This document shows positions 8,723 to 16,525 of a stretch of DNA of 64,000 nt, one piece after another. Positions within the stretch are counted from its first letter, which is position 1, and each line of letters starts with the position of its first letter. The DNA lies in contig NZ_NEGE01000011.1 of NCBI RefSeq assembly GCF_002135355.1, positions 1-64,000 on the forward strand, given 5' to 3'. Below the pieces are notes generated by a model that saw only the letters and a program-made list of their open reading frames with translations, did not search any database and had not been told where the DNA came from. Position numbers and translations under genes: made by a program. The DNA is from Acinetobacter sp. ANC 4169 (lineage in GTDB: Bacteria; Pseudomonadota; Gammaproteobacteria; Pseudomonadales; Moraxellaceae).

Positions 8723-8753
8723 GTCAAAGTTTCATGCTTTGCTTAAATTTTTT
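8721..8753 (+). terminator. Possible terminator after priA
   Basis: AAGTCAAAG (8721-8729) pairs with CTTTGCTT (8737-8744) with one bulged base, followed by AAATTTTTT. It overlaps the priA stop codon. Strength is moderate, so read-through to the antiporter gene is possible. Confidence 0.4.
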
Positions 8754-8782
8754 GCAATTAAAATAAATTCTAGGACAGACCG

Positions 8783-10624
8783 ATGTCGCTACTGTTACAA
8801 ATTACGATTTTTCTGGGTGCTTCGCTACTCTTGGTGCCGCTCGCCAAGCGTTTTGGCATTGCCACCGTACTCGGCTATTTGTTTACCGGTATTTTACTCG
8901 GTCCCAGCGTCTTTAATATTGCCAGTGACCCGGAAGCGATTCAGGAACTGGCGGAATTTGGCGTCATTTTGTTGATGTTTATTATTGGTCTGGAGCTGCG
9001 TCCACAACGACTGTGGGAAATGCGTAAATCGATCTTTTTGATGGGTAGCTTGCAGGTCGGTATCAGCGGCATTATTCTGGCCCTGCTGATCTTTTTTGCC
9101 TTAAACCAGAGCCTCTCTGCAAGTTTTGTGATTGGCATGGCACTGGCACTTTCCTCTACGGCCTTTGTATTACAGCTTCTGGCGGAAAAGCAACAACTGA
9201 ATACCACCTTCGGGCAACAATCCTTTTCTATTTTATTGTTCCAAGATATTGCTGCTATTCCGCTATTAGCGATTATTCCGCTACTCGCTGGTACTGAATC
9301 GACCCATCATGGCGTTGCCTATTTTGCAGCAATTATTGCCACTTTTAGCGGTTTGTTCCTGTTTAGCCGCTATATGATGCGCCCCTTTTTCCGTTTTGTG
9401 GCCAAAAGTGGTGCACATGAACTGATTACTGCAGTCGGCTTGTTTATTGTCTTGGGCGTGGTTGCCCTGATGGATGTACTCGGAATCAGCACCACTTTAG
9501 GAGCTTTCTTAACCGGGGTATTGCTCGCCGACTCTGAATTCCGCCACGAACTTGAAGCCAGTATCGCGCCGTTTAAAGGCTTATTACTCGGTCTGTTCTT
9601 TATGACCGTCGGCATGACCACGCAATTATCTCTATTGGTGGATATGCCGTGGCTGATCATTGGCGGTGCGCTGGTTTTAATGCTGGTCAAAAGCGTAACC
9701 CTGACCGCTATTGCCCGTTATTTAAACTATTCATGGCGCAACAGCTTGCTGCTTGCCACCTGTCTGGCTCAAGGCGGTGAGTTTGCCTTTGTGGTACTCA
9801 AGGTGGCCAGTAGTGAAAAAGTACTCACTCAAGCCATGCTTGAGCCTTTAACCTTGATTGTGACCCTTTCCATGGTGCTCACCCCAATGCTGTACTGGAT
9901 CATCAGCAACTGGATTATTCCGCTTATCGATAAAGAAAAAACGCCGGTTTATGATGAAATTCCAGATACGCATAACCCGATGATCATTGCCGGCTTTGGC
10001 CGTTTTGGACAGATCATTGCCCGTATTGCCCATTTACAGCACCAGTCTTTTACTGCCATTGACAGTAATCTGGAAAAAGTTGATTTCGTGCGAAAATATG
10101 GCGGTACGCTATACTATGGCGATGCCACACAGCCGGATATTTTACGATCTGCGGGTATTGAACACGCCAAGGTTTTCGTTTTGGCCATTGATGATATTGA
10201 GGACTCCATGAATGTGGCGCGTCATATTCGTCTCAACTACCCCAATCTGAAACTTCTGGTACGCGCCCGAGATCGTCATCATGTGCATTTGCTGCGTGAT
10301 CTGGATGTCGAACATATCTGGCGTGAAACTTATCTGTCTTCTTTGGGAATGGCTTATCGTGTCCTGCGCGAGTTAGATATTAGCGAAGAAGATGCGTATA
10401 AAAGTATTGAACTGTTCCGCGATTACGATGAAAAACTGTTGCTTCAGCAACAACGGGTGTATACCGATGAACAAAAAATTTATGAAACCCATCGTAATGC
10501 TTTGGCCGAGCTAGAACATTTATTTGAAAGTGATGCGCAGATTCGTCAGGAACCAACTGGCGTCAATTTACAACGTGGCTTAGCACATCAGCGTATTGAT
10601 GTCACAAGAGATGATAGTAACTAG
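8783..10624 (+). CDS. CPA2-family cation/proton antiporter with RCK (TrkA-N) domain, Kef-like
   Basis: The 613-residue protein has about 12 hydrophobic segments in residues 1-385 (Na+/H+ exchanger fold, with the conserved GLELRPQRLW and FLTGVLLADSEFRHELE segments) and a cytosolic NAD(H)-binding RCK domain from about residue 395 (IIAGFGRFGQIIARI, then YYGDATQPDILRSAGIEHAK). This is the KefB/KefC/YbaL layout: potassium or other monovalent cation efflux coupled to proton entry. A short acidic tail follows the RCK domain. Whether it is glutathione-gated like KefC cannot be seen, and no KefF/KefG partner is adjacent. It lies 60 bases after priA and 50 before hslO. Confidence 0.88.
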   Translation: MSLLLQITIFLGASLLLVPLAKRFGIATVLGYLFTGILLGPSVFNIASDPEAIQELAEFGVILLMFIIGLELRPQRLWEMRKSIFLMGSLQVGISGIILALLIFFALNQSLSASFVIGMALALSSTAFVLQLLAEKQQLNTTFGQQSFSILLFQDIAAIPLLAIIPLLAGTESTHHGVAYFAAIIATFSGLFLFSRYMMRPFFRFVAKSGAHELITAVGLFIVLGVVALMDVLGISTTLGAFLTGVLLADSEFRHELEASIAPFKGLLLGLFFMTVGMTTQLSLLVDMPWLIIGGALVLMLVKSVTLTAIARYLNYSWRNSLLLATCLAQGGEFAFVVLKVASSEKVLTQAMLEPLTLIVTLSMVLTPMLYWIISNWIIPLIDKEKTPVYDEIPDTHNPMIIAGFGRFGQIIARIAHLQHQSFTAIDSNLEKVDFVRKYGGTLYYGDATQPDILRSAGIEHAKVFVLAIDDIEDSMNVARHIRLNYPNLKLLVRARDRHHVHLLRDLDVEHIWRETYLSSLGMAYRVLRELDISEEDAYKSIELFRDYDEKLLLQQQRVYTDEQKIYETHRNALAELEHLFESDAQIRQEPTGVNLQRGLAHQRIDVTRDDSN

Positions 10625-10674
10625 CTTGTGTTTTACAATATAGACACCATTAACACGGGCTATTGGAGAAATTT

Positions 10675-11550
10675 ATGTCTGAATTACGTCAACGCTTTTA
10701 TATTGAGAATTGCCCGATTCGTGGTGAAGTGGTCCATCTTGAAAGCGTTTTGCAAACGATCCTCGCGCAGCGTGATTATCCGCAAGCCATTCAAATTCTT
10801 TTGGGAGAAATGCTGAGTGCCACGGCATTACTGGCCAGCACCCTGAAAATTAAAGGCCGGATCAGCCTGCAAATTCAGGCAGCCGGCACGTTCAAATGGG
10901 CTATGGCAGAATGTAACCATCGCGGTGAGTTACGTGCATCGGCCGATTATGAAGAAGATCCGCGTTTCTTTCAGGCAGAAAACAGCAGCACGGTGTTGAA
11001 TGCACTGGTCAATCCGGTACTGTTTATTAACATTGAACCTGAGTTTGGTGAACGCTATCAGGGCATTATTGCCCTTGAGCACGATACCTTGGCCGGTTGT
11101 TTAATGCAGTATTATGATTTATCTGCACAGATTCCAACAAAAATTGTTTTGGCCAGCTCGGCCGAACGCTCTGGCGGTCTGCTGATCCAACTATTGCCAC
11201 GCAACAGTGAAGAAGAGCAGCAGCGTGTGGATGAAGACCTGTGGCCACGCCTGACCATGCTGACCGAAACCCTGAAAGCGGAAGAACTTACAGAGCTTGA
11301 ACCGACTGAAATTCTTTACCGTTTGTATAATGAAGAAGATGTGCGTTTACCCGAAGCTGAACAATTAAGCTTTGGCTGTACCTGTTCTAAAGAACGTTGT
11401 GCCAATGCGCTCATTCAAATTGGTGTAGAAGCAGTACGTGAAACTTTAGAATTCCAGAATCCAATTACCATGGACTGCCAGTTCTGTAGCACCCGCTATA
11501 CTTTTACTGCGGAAGAAGCTTTTGGTTTATTTGGCAAACATCTCAGTTAA
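10675..11550 (+). CDS. hslO: Redox-regulated chaperone Hsp33
   Basis: Hsp33 is a cytosolic holdase switched on by oxidation of a four-cysteine zinc site. The C-terminal CxC (FGCTCSKERC) and CxxC (MDCQFC) motifs are both present, the former followed by a third nearby cysteine. The body carries the AGTFKWAMAECNHRGELRA region typical of the family. Length is 291 residues. The ATG at 10675 is chosen because GGAG lies about seven bases upstream; an in-frame TTG at 10663 has no site. A strong terminator at 11572-11603 ends the unit. Confidence 0.95.
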   Translation: MSELRQRFYIENCPIRGEVVHLESVLQTILAQRDYPQAIQILLGEMLSATALLASTLKIKGRISLQIQAAGTFKWAMAECNHRGELRASADYEEDPRFFQAENSSTVLNALVNPVLFINIEPEFGERYQGIIALEHDTLAGCLMQYYDLSAQIPTKIVLASSAERSGGLLIQLLPRNSEEEQQRVDEDLWPRLTMLTETLKAEELTELEPTEILYRLYNEEDVRLPEAEQLSFGCTCSKERCANALIQIGVEAVRETLEFQNPITMDCQFCSTRYTFTAEEAFGLFGKHLS

Positions 11551-11571
11551 TTTGATCAAGTAAACAAAATC

Positions 11572-11603
11572 AGAGCAGCAATAATAATTGCTGCTCTTTT
11601 TTT
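11572..11603 (+). terminator. Terminator of hslO
   Basis: AGAGCAGCAAT (11572-11582) pairs perfectly with 11587-11597 around AATA, followed by a run of T. Confidence 0.9.
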
Positions 11604-11762
11604 ATCCTAAAATAAAATACATTATTTTTTTATATCAATTTTATACACTTGTAATCTGAATGTTTTAGAGTAAAATTTCTAATCAAAATAAAGCAAAATA
11701 ATCTTTTTTAATAATGTTTTATTTTGACCGCATAAAAATAAATTAATGAGTGGAATAGCGAC

Positions 11763-12218
11763 ATGAACACAAAAATAGTTGTGAGTACATTATTACTTCT
11801 TGCCAGTACTTTTAGTTACGCGCAAATATCGGACTTAGGCGGAACATGGAAAGCCATCGATGACAAAACAGGCTATGCACGTGCCGATGTTTTAATTACC
11901 AAACAGAGCAATGGTACTTATCTGGGAAAAATTGTTAAAGTACATGCCATTCCAAACCGGGAACCCATTGATCATTGTGAAAAATGCACAGGAACATTAA
12001 AAAATGCGCCTTTGATTGGACTGACCATTTTAACAGGGTTCATGCAAAACCCGAAAAAGAACAATGAATTCATTGAGGGCCATGTGCTAGATCCCCTGTC
12101 AGGTCATACCTATCAGGGCAAAGGACGTCTGAATACACGAGGCAATGTATTGACCCTACGTGGCTTTATCGGCACTAGCCTGCTCGGCCGAACCGTATCC
12201 TGGATTAGAGTTGAATAA
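11763..12218 (+). CDS. Secreted DUF2147 protein, copy 1
   Basis: The 151-residue product starts with a cleavable-looking signal peptide (hydrophobic core VVSTLLLLASTFS, likely cut after SYA near residue 20), so it is probably periplasmic. The mature part matches the DUF2147 pattern: GTWKAIDDKTGYARADVLI, a central DHCEKCTGTLKN segment with a C-x2-C pair, the LDPLSGHTYQGKGRL strand pair and LRGFIGTSLLGRTVSW near the end. The family has a small beta-barrel-like fold and no assigned biochemical activity. It is the tandem paralogue of the gene at 12654. The stretch upstream (11604-11762) is very AT-rich. Confidence 0.85.
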   Translation: MNTKIVVSTLLLLASTFSYAQISDLGGTWKAIDDKTGYARADVLITKQSNGTYLGKIVKVHAIPNREPIDHCEKCTGTLKNAPLIGLTILTGFMQNPKKNNEFIEGHVLDPLSGHTYQGKGRLNTRGNVLTLRGFIGTSLLGRTVSWIRVE

Positions 12219-12233
12219 AACCTTTATAAATTA

Positions 12234-12295
12234 TCACAAGTTTTTATCTTTCAAGCAGATAGAAACTTGTGAACCCTACCTTTTTTAACACCGAG
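12234..12295 (+). terminator. Hairpin after first DUF2147 gene, possible terminator
   Basis: TCACAAGTTT (12234-12243) pairs with AAACTTGTGA (12263-12272), and the inner TATCT/AGATA can extend the stem. A T-run comes only about ten bases later, so efficiency is doubtful. Confidence 0.45.
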
Positions 12296-12653
12296 TACTT
12301 CACCCTGCCATTTATAAACAATTCATTTTTATTATTTACTTAGACATATCATCCGATAAAATTTGTTTTACTCCAACGTTGTATAAAAATAATAAAAATT
12401 TTTCATTCTGCTTTAATTCAGAACAATATTAAGTAGTCGATTAAAATACTCATTGGATTAAAATTTAAACATTTTAATATTTCATTAGCGTGTTTTTTAA
12501 TCAAAAAATACTCGAAGAATAAACCCCACAACATAATTAATGATTTATGTGACTTATTTATCAATTTAATGATTTGATTTTATATCCACATCTCGTTATA
12601 AATTAGAGGGTTTACTCTAAAATATAAGCCATTCATTTAAAAAGGGGAAATTA
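12296..12653. other. AT-rich gene-free stretch between the DUF2147 paralogues
   Basis: About 360 bases without a credible reading frame, tRNA or strong hairpin. The sequence is dominated by A/T runs. GGGGA at about 12645 is the ribosome binding site of the second DUF2147 gene. A promoter for that gene probably lies here, but no -35/-10 pair stands out. Confidence 0.5.
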
Positions 12654-13121
12654 ATGAAGAATCTATATAAAGGTGTTATGACAGGAATACTATTAGCAAC
12701 ACTTTCTTCATTCAGTTTTGCAGAAAACAATAATGATCCTTTGGTCGGCAAATGGAAAACAATTGATGATCGAACCGGTTATTCTCGTGCTGATGTAGAA
12801 ATTAGCAAAAAGCCGGATGGTACCTATGAGGGGGTCATCGTCGCGACCCGTAATGTACCTGGTACAGAGAAGATGGTCACCTGCTCAAACTGCCCGGGTA
12901 ACCTAAAAAATAAACCGTTTATTGGCTTACCTTTTATTTGGGGATTTAAACAGAATCCGGATAATCCACGCGAATTTAATCATGGTCGCGTACTTGATCC
13001 GATTGGCGGCAAAGTTTACAAGGGCAAAGCACGCATCAGTGCCAGTGGCAAGCACTTAAACCTGCGTGGTTATGTCGGTGTATCGGTAATTGGCCGCAGT
13101 GTGACATGGATTAAATATTGA
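12654..13121 (+). CDS. Secreted DUF2147 protein, copy 2
   Basis: This 155-residue paralogue of the previous gene has a signal peptide (GVMTGILLATLSSFSFA, likely cut near residue 23) and the same landmarks: GKWKTIDDRTGYSRADVEI, a C-x2-C segment VTCSNCPGNLKN, a FNHGRVLDPIGGKVYKGKAR strand pair and LRGYVGVSVIGRSVTW. The two mature proteins look related over their full length with many substitutions, so the duplication is not recent. GGGGA precedes the start by about six bases and a good terminator follows at 13140-13169. Role unknown; periplasmic location is inferred from the signal peptide. Confidence 0.87.
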   Translation: MKNLYKGVMTGILLATLSSFSFAENNNDPLVGKWKTIDDRTGYSRADVEISKKPDGTYEGVIVATRNVPGTEKMVTCSNCPGNLKNKPFIGLPFIWGFKQNPDNPREFNHGRVLDPIGGKVYKGKARISASGKHLNLRGYVGVSVIGRSVTWIKY

Positions 13122-13139
13122 TCTTATTCATGATTTGCG

Positions 13140-13169
13140 AAGGCTCCTGTTAAGGGGCCTTTTTTTTGT
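13140..13169 (+). terminator. Terminator of second DUF2147 gene
   Basis: AAGGCTCCT (13140-13148) pairs with AGGGGCCTT (13153-13161) with one G-T pair, followed by eight T. Confidence 0.8.
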
Positions 13170-13265
13170 CATGATTTGAAACAATAAGGTACAGATCTAC
13201 ACTGTTGCAGATTTATGAAAAACACAATAATGATTAAAACATAATCAATTTCAGCTTCTCAGTTT

Positions 13266-14231
13266 ATGCCTAAAAGTCATTACGAAGTTCTTGGCATTAA
13301 CCGCAATGCCACGCAGGATCAAATCAAGAAAGCCTACCGCAAACTGGCCCGAAAATATCATCCTGATGTCAGCAAAGAGAGCGATGCCGAAGAAAAGATG
13401 CAAAGCATTAATGTTGCCTATGACACCCTAAGCAACGAAGAGAAAAAAGCGGAATATGATTTTCAGCTGGATCATCCTGAAGCTTTTTATCAATCGGGAG
13501 CACAGACTGGAACCGGGGGTTTTGATAACGCACACTTTTACCGGCAGGGATTTAATCAACAGCAGTCCAATTTTAGTGGTTTTGAAGACCTTTTTGGACG
13601 CTTTGGTTCCGGTTTTGGTGGCGGCAACTATCAATATCAAAATCAGCAAAGACAGCAACAGCGCAGTTATAAAGGCGAAGATCAGCATGCCAGTCTAGAA
13701 ATTGAGCCTGAAATTGCTTATCACGGTGCCACCCAACAAATTACCTTGCAGATACCCACCTTAAATGCCTATGGAGAGCCTGAGGTTCAGCGCAAGACCT
13801 TGCAGGTGAAAATTCCCAAAGGCATGAAAGAGGGCCAGCATATTCGCCTCAGTGGCCAAGGTCAAACTGGCATTCAGGGTGGGCAAAATGGCGATCTGTA
13901 TATCGAAATTCACTATAAGGACACTGCACGGATCCGGGTTGAAGGTGCCGATATTTATTACAACGTGGATATCGCACCTTGGGAAGCAGCACTAGGTCAA
14001 GGCATTGAAATATCGACACCCGAAGGTAAAAAAATTCAGGTGAATGTGCCTAAAAATGCCAAAACCGGTCAACAGTTACGACTCAAGGACAAAGGGATTC
14101 CAAGCAAAGTGCCAGGTCATCTCTATCTGGTTTTAAATATCGTGTATCCAACTGCGCAAACTGAACATGAACAGCAGGCTTACCAGGCTTTTGCCGAAGC
14201 TTTTGCAACATTTAAGCCTCGCAATGCTTAA
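13266..14231 (+). CDS. cbpA: CbpA-type DnaJ co-chaperone
   Basis: The 321-residue protein starts with a J domain (about 5-70, HPD at 32-34), followed by a Gly/Phe/Gln-rich linker (about 75-135) and two C-terminal substrate-binding domains (about 138-310). The cysteine-rich zinc domain of DnaJ is absent, which makes it a type B (CbpA/DnaJ class II) co-chaperone stimulating DnaK ATPase. The partner gene 10 bases downstream looks like the modulator CbpM, the same order as cbpA-cbpM in E. coli. The start ATG has no strong Shine-Dalgarno site but the J domain begins immediately after it. Confidence 0.92.
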   Translation: MPKSHYEVLGINRNATQDQIKKAYRKLARKYHPDVSKESDAEEKMQSINVAYDTLSNEEKKAEYDFQLDHPEAFYQSGAQTGTGGFDNAHFYRQGFNQQQSNFSGFEDLFGRFGSGFGGGNYQYQNQQRQQQRSYKGEDQHASLEIEPEIAYHGATQQITLQIPTLNAYGEPEVQRKTLQVKIPKGMKEGQHIRLSGQGQTGIQGGQNGDLYIEIHYKDTARIRVEGADIYYNVDIAPWEAALGQGIEISTPEGKKIQVNVPKNAKTGQQLRLKDKGIPSKVPGHLYLVLNIVYPTAQTEHEQQAYQAFAEAFATFKPRNA

Positions 14232-14241
14232 GGAGAACATC

Positions 14242-14580
14242 ATGACGACTATTCATTATCGTGAAATTATATCTGATGAATTTAATGCTCCAGATGTCAT
14301 TGATGAACATTACAGTTTTGATTTAAAGCATTTTGCTGATGCGTGTGGACAAAGTCCGGAATGGGTTTTACAGCTACTTGAATACGATATTTTAGACACG
14401 CGTCCAGAAGAAAGAATTCATCAATTTTTTGGTGATGATGTTTCGCGTGCACGTCGAGCCTACCGTTTGCAACGCGACTTTGATGCCAGTTTTTCTGCTG
14501 TGGCAATGATGCTCGACTTGATTGATGAAGTGCAACGATTACGTAAACAGGTGAAACACTTCAATGTAAAAGATGCTTAA
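14242..14580 (+). CDS. cbpM: CbpM-like chaperone modulator
   Basis: The 112-residue product has the small MerR-like helical layout of CbpM: FADACGQSPEWVLQLLEYDI (recognition-helix region, residues about 31-50), then RRAYRLQRDFDASFSAVAMM and a C-terminal helix DLIDEVQRLRKQVKHF. CbpM binds the J domain of CbpA and inhibits it. AAGGAG lies six bases before the ATG at 14242; a longer frame beginning inside cbpA is a shadow. Assignment rests on context plus the helix pattern, since CbpM sequences are poorly conserved. Confidence 0.8.
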   Translation: MTTIHYREIISDEFNAPDVIDEHYSFDLKHFADACGQSPEWVLQLLEYDILDTRPEERIHQFFGDDVSRARRAYRLQRDFDASFSAVAMMLDLIDEVQRLRKQVKHFNVKDA

Positions 14581-14709
14581 GGCTACTTTTCTACCTCCAG
14601 CGTACCGTTTATATAACAGGTACGTGGTGGTTATTTTGTTCTGAAATTCAACGCTGGAGAATAATCTAGGCTTATGAAAACCAAAGAATGCAATAAAAAA
14701 GTGAAGAGA

Positions 14710-14931
14710 ATGTTTCCTGAATATCAGGAATTGATCCATAAACTACGGCATGATGATCCTCATTTCGCAAAAATATTTGAGAACCATCAGGAACTCGATA
14801 AGGAGATTACTCAGCTTGAGCTCAATCCGGTCAATTTAATTAATGATGATATTGATTTATTAAAACGTAAGAAGCTCAAAATGAAAGATGAAATTTATAA
14901 GATTTTGTCGCAGAGTGTTCAGGTGAGCTAA
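14710..14931 (+). CDS. YdcH-like (DUF465) small coiled-coil protein
   Basis: The 73-residue product fits the DUF465/YdcH family: it opens MFPEYQELIHKLRHDDPHFA, has the central HQELDKEITQLE segment and ends with LKRKKLKMKDEIYKIL, predicted as an antiparallel helical hairpin. Function of the family is unknown. I prefer the ATG at 14710 (GAAGAG a few bases upstream, and the usual MFPEY start) to the in-frame ATG at 14674. It converges on corA and shares the inverted repeat at 15017-15052. Confidence 0.8.
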   Translation: MFPEYQELIHKLRHDDPHFAKIFENHQELDKEITQLELNPVNLINDDIDLLKRKKLKMKDEIYKILSQSVQVS

Positions 14932-15016
14932 TCTTCCAGCAGACTAAAAATAACCAAGACCATTTTGGGTTTGAATCAACTGGCAGGATTGTGCATCACA
15001 CATTGCGAGCAGGAAT

Positions 15017-15052
15017 AAAAACTGACCTTTTATTTTAACTTGGTCAGTTTTT
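15017..15052. terminator. Shared terminator hairpin overlapping the 3' end of corA
   Basis: AAAAACTGACC (15017-15027) is exactly complementary to 15042-15052 with a 14-base loop. The right arm and loop encode the last codons of the CorA-type gene. T-runs exist in both directions, so it can serve both convergent genes. Confidence 0.65.
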
Positions 15053-16265
15053 CAACTTCTTTCATGGTTTCTTTGACCGATTGCTTAATCGGCTCATAGT
15101 TTAAAAACCAGAACAGGTTCACGTGTTGATCTTGATGCTGTTGTGCCAACAAATCAATCACGCTCTTTTCCCCTCTCCCCACCAGATGCCGGCGATAAAA
15201 ATAATAAACCAAAAGTACCGTGGTAATCAGCATTACAATCAGCATGCTCCAAAACCCGGTTGGAGATTTTAATCCTGGAATAAACTCAAAGTTCATTCCA
15301 TACACCCCGGTCAATAAAGTTAAAGGGGCAAATATTGCGGTAATAATGGCCAGAATCCGCATATTTTCATTGGTTTGATTGGCAATGGCTGAAAAATGCA
15401 AGTCCATTGCGGCCTGAATGGATGCACGCAGTCGAGCTGTATGTTTTTGAATTCGTTCTACATGACTGACCAAATCATCCATCCGCACCAGCATAATATC
15501 TTGCCGTTCAGACTTTTTCTTGCCTTTTAAATGTGGGTAATTATCTACAATTTCATCGCGCAATTCTTGTAAGGCATCAATTTGTTCTTCACAGAGATTC
15601 TCTACTTGTTGAAAAGACATGCTTTCCTGTAATAGCTGATTCCATTTGCTAAATCTGCGATGGCCTTGCAGTAATTCTTGCTGCCAGAACTCTACACGTC
15701 GGGTCAGGGGTACACGTAAATCTAAATAGCCATCTACAATGCTATTTAATAATCGTAAAGCCAGGTCTAAAGGGGTAGTAGAAACTTTACGTGATTTGTT
15801 TTGATCTTGAACAGGACGGGAAAAATTCATTTCAATCCGTGAAATATAATTTTCAACTGCCCTGTTGCCCTGTTCACGCACTGTAATCAGCACCTGAGGC
15901 GTCATGATAAAGCTCACTGGCGTGGTGGCTAAACCAAACATCTTTTCATGCTGTTCCAGCGCTTGTGCCCCGGTCTTAATATCATCATCAGGTGTAATCA
16001 GTTTACGAAAAATCAGCAGGTCATAGTCTTCCATGCTATCGAAGGTACAAGGATGCTCTAAATTTAAAACATCTCTCACATGAAACTCGTTTAGTATCAG
16101 CTGAGTATATTGATAGATTTCTTTTTGCCACTCATCTGCACGGTTCACTACATCTTCCCGGGTGCAATCTATCCATAGAAAGACTGGTTCAGCTTCAGTA
16201 TTTTGGTCTTTTTGTACAAAAATATGCTGTTCAGTGGGGTGTTGGTAGAAATAATAAACCTGCAT
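15030..16265 (-). CDS. corA: CorA-family divalent cation transporter
   Basis: The 411-residue protein ends with the two CorA membrane helices and the signature GMN (in LTGVYGMNFEFIPGL, after TM1 IITAIFAPLTLLTG), then TM2 (MLIVMLITTVLLVYYFY). The long N-terminal part (1-320) forms the cytosolic funnel with the helix-rich LRDEIVDNYPHLKG region. CorA proteins form pentamers that carry Mg2+ (also Co2+, Ni2+) inward; ZntB relatives move zinc. A positively charged tail follows TM2. It is a single-gene unit. The choice between magnesium and another metal is inference. Confidence 0.88.
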   Translation of the reverse strand: MQVYYFYQHPTEQHIFVQKDQNTEAEPVFLWIDCTREDVVNRADEWQKEIYQYTQLILNEFHVRDVLNLEHPCTFDSMEDYDLLIFRKLITPDDDIKTGAQALEQHEKMFGLATTPVSFIMTPQVLITVREQGNRAVENYISRIEMNFSRPVQDQNKSRKVSTTPLDLALRLLNSIVDGYLDLRVPLTRRVEFWQQELLQGHRRFSKWNQLLQESMSFQQVENLCEEQIDALQELRDEIVDNYPHLKGKKKSERQDIMLVRMDDLVSHVERIQKHTARLRASIQAAMDLHFSAIANQTNENMRILAIITAIFAPLTLLTGVYGMNFEFIPGLKSPTGFWSMLIVMLITTVLLVYYFYRRHLVGRGEKSVIDLLAQQHQDQHVNLFWFLNYEPIKQSVKETMKEVEKLTKLK

Positions 16266-16423
16266 ATAAACAATTCTCTGGTGTACATTCTTATTGTTGG
16301 ATTGATTGAAATTTCAATAATTCAACCCCGCGATCTGGCATAAAATTATGAGCTGCGCGCAAGCGTTAAGCAATAACATACAACTGGATTTGCAAATTTT
16401 AAATCAATTTTCTCTCTGCCCAT

Positions 16424-16477
16424 AAAAAAGCCCTGAGTAAGCCAAAGTCAAAACTTTAGCAAAGCACAGGGCTTTCT
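16424..16477. terminator. Terminator hairpin after pnp
   Basis: AAAAAAGCCCTG near 16425-16436 pairs with CAGGGCTTT near 16467-16475 around a loop of about 30 bases, with T-run on the pnp (minus) side. It lies about 50 bases after the pnp stop codon. Confidence 0.65.
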
Positions 16478-16525
16478 TTATAAACAGCTATTCACATGGA
16501 CTCAGCCATGTGAATACTCAAACCA

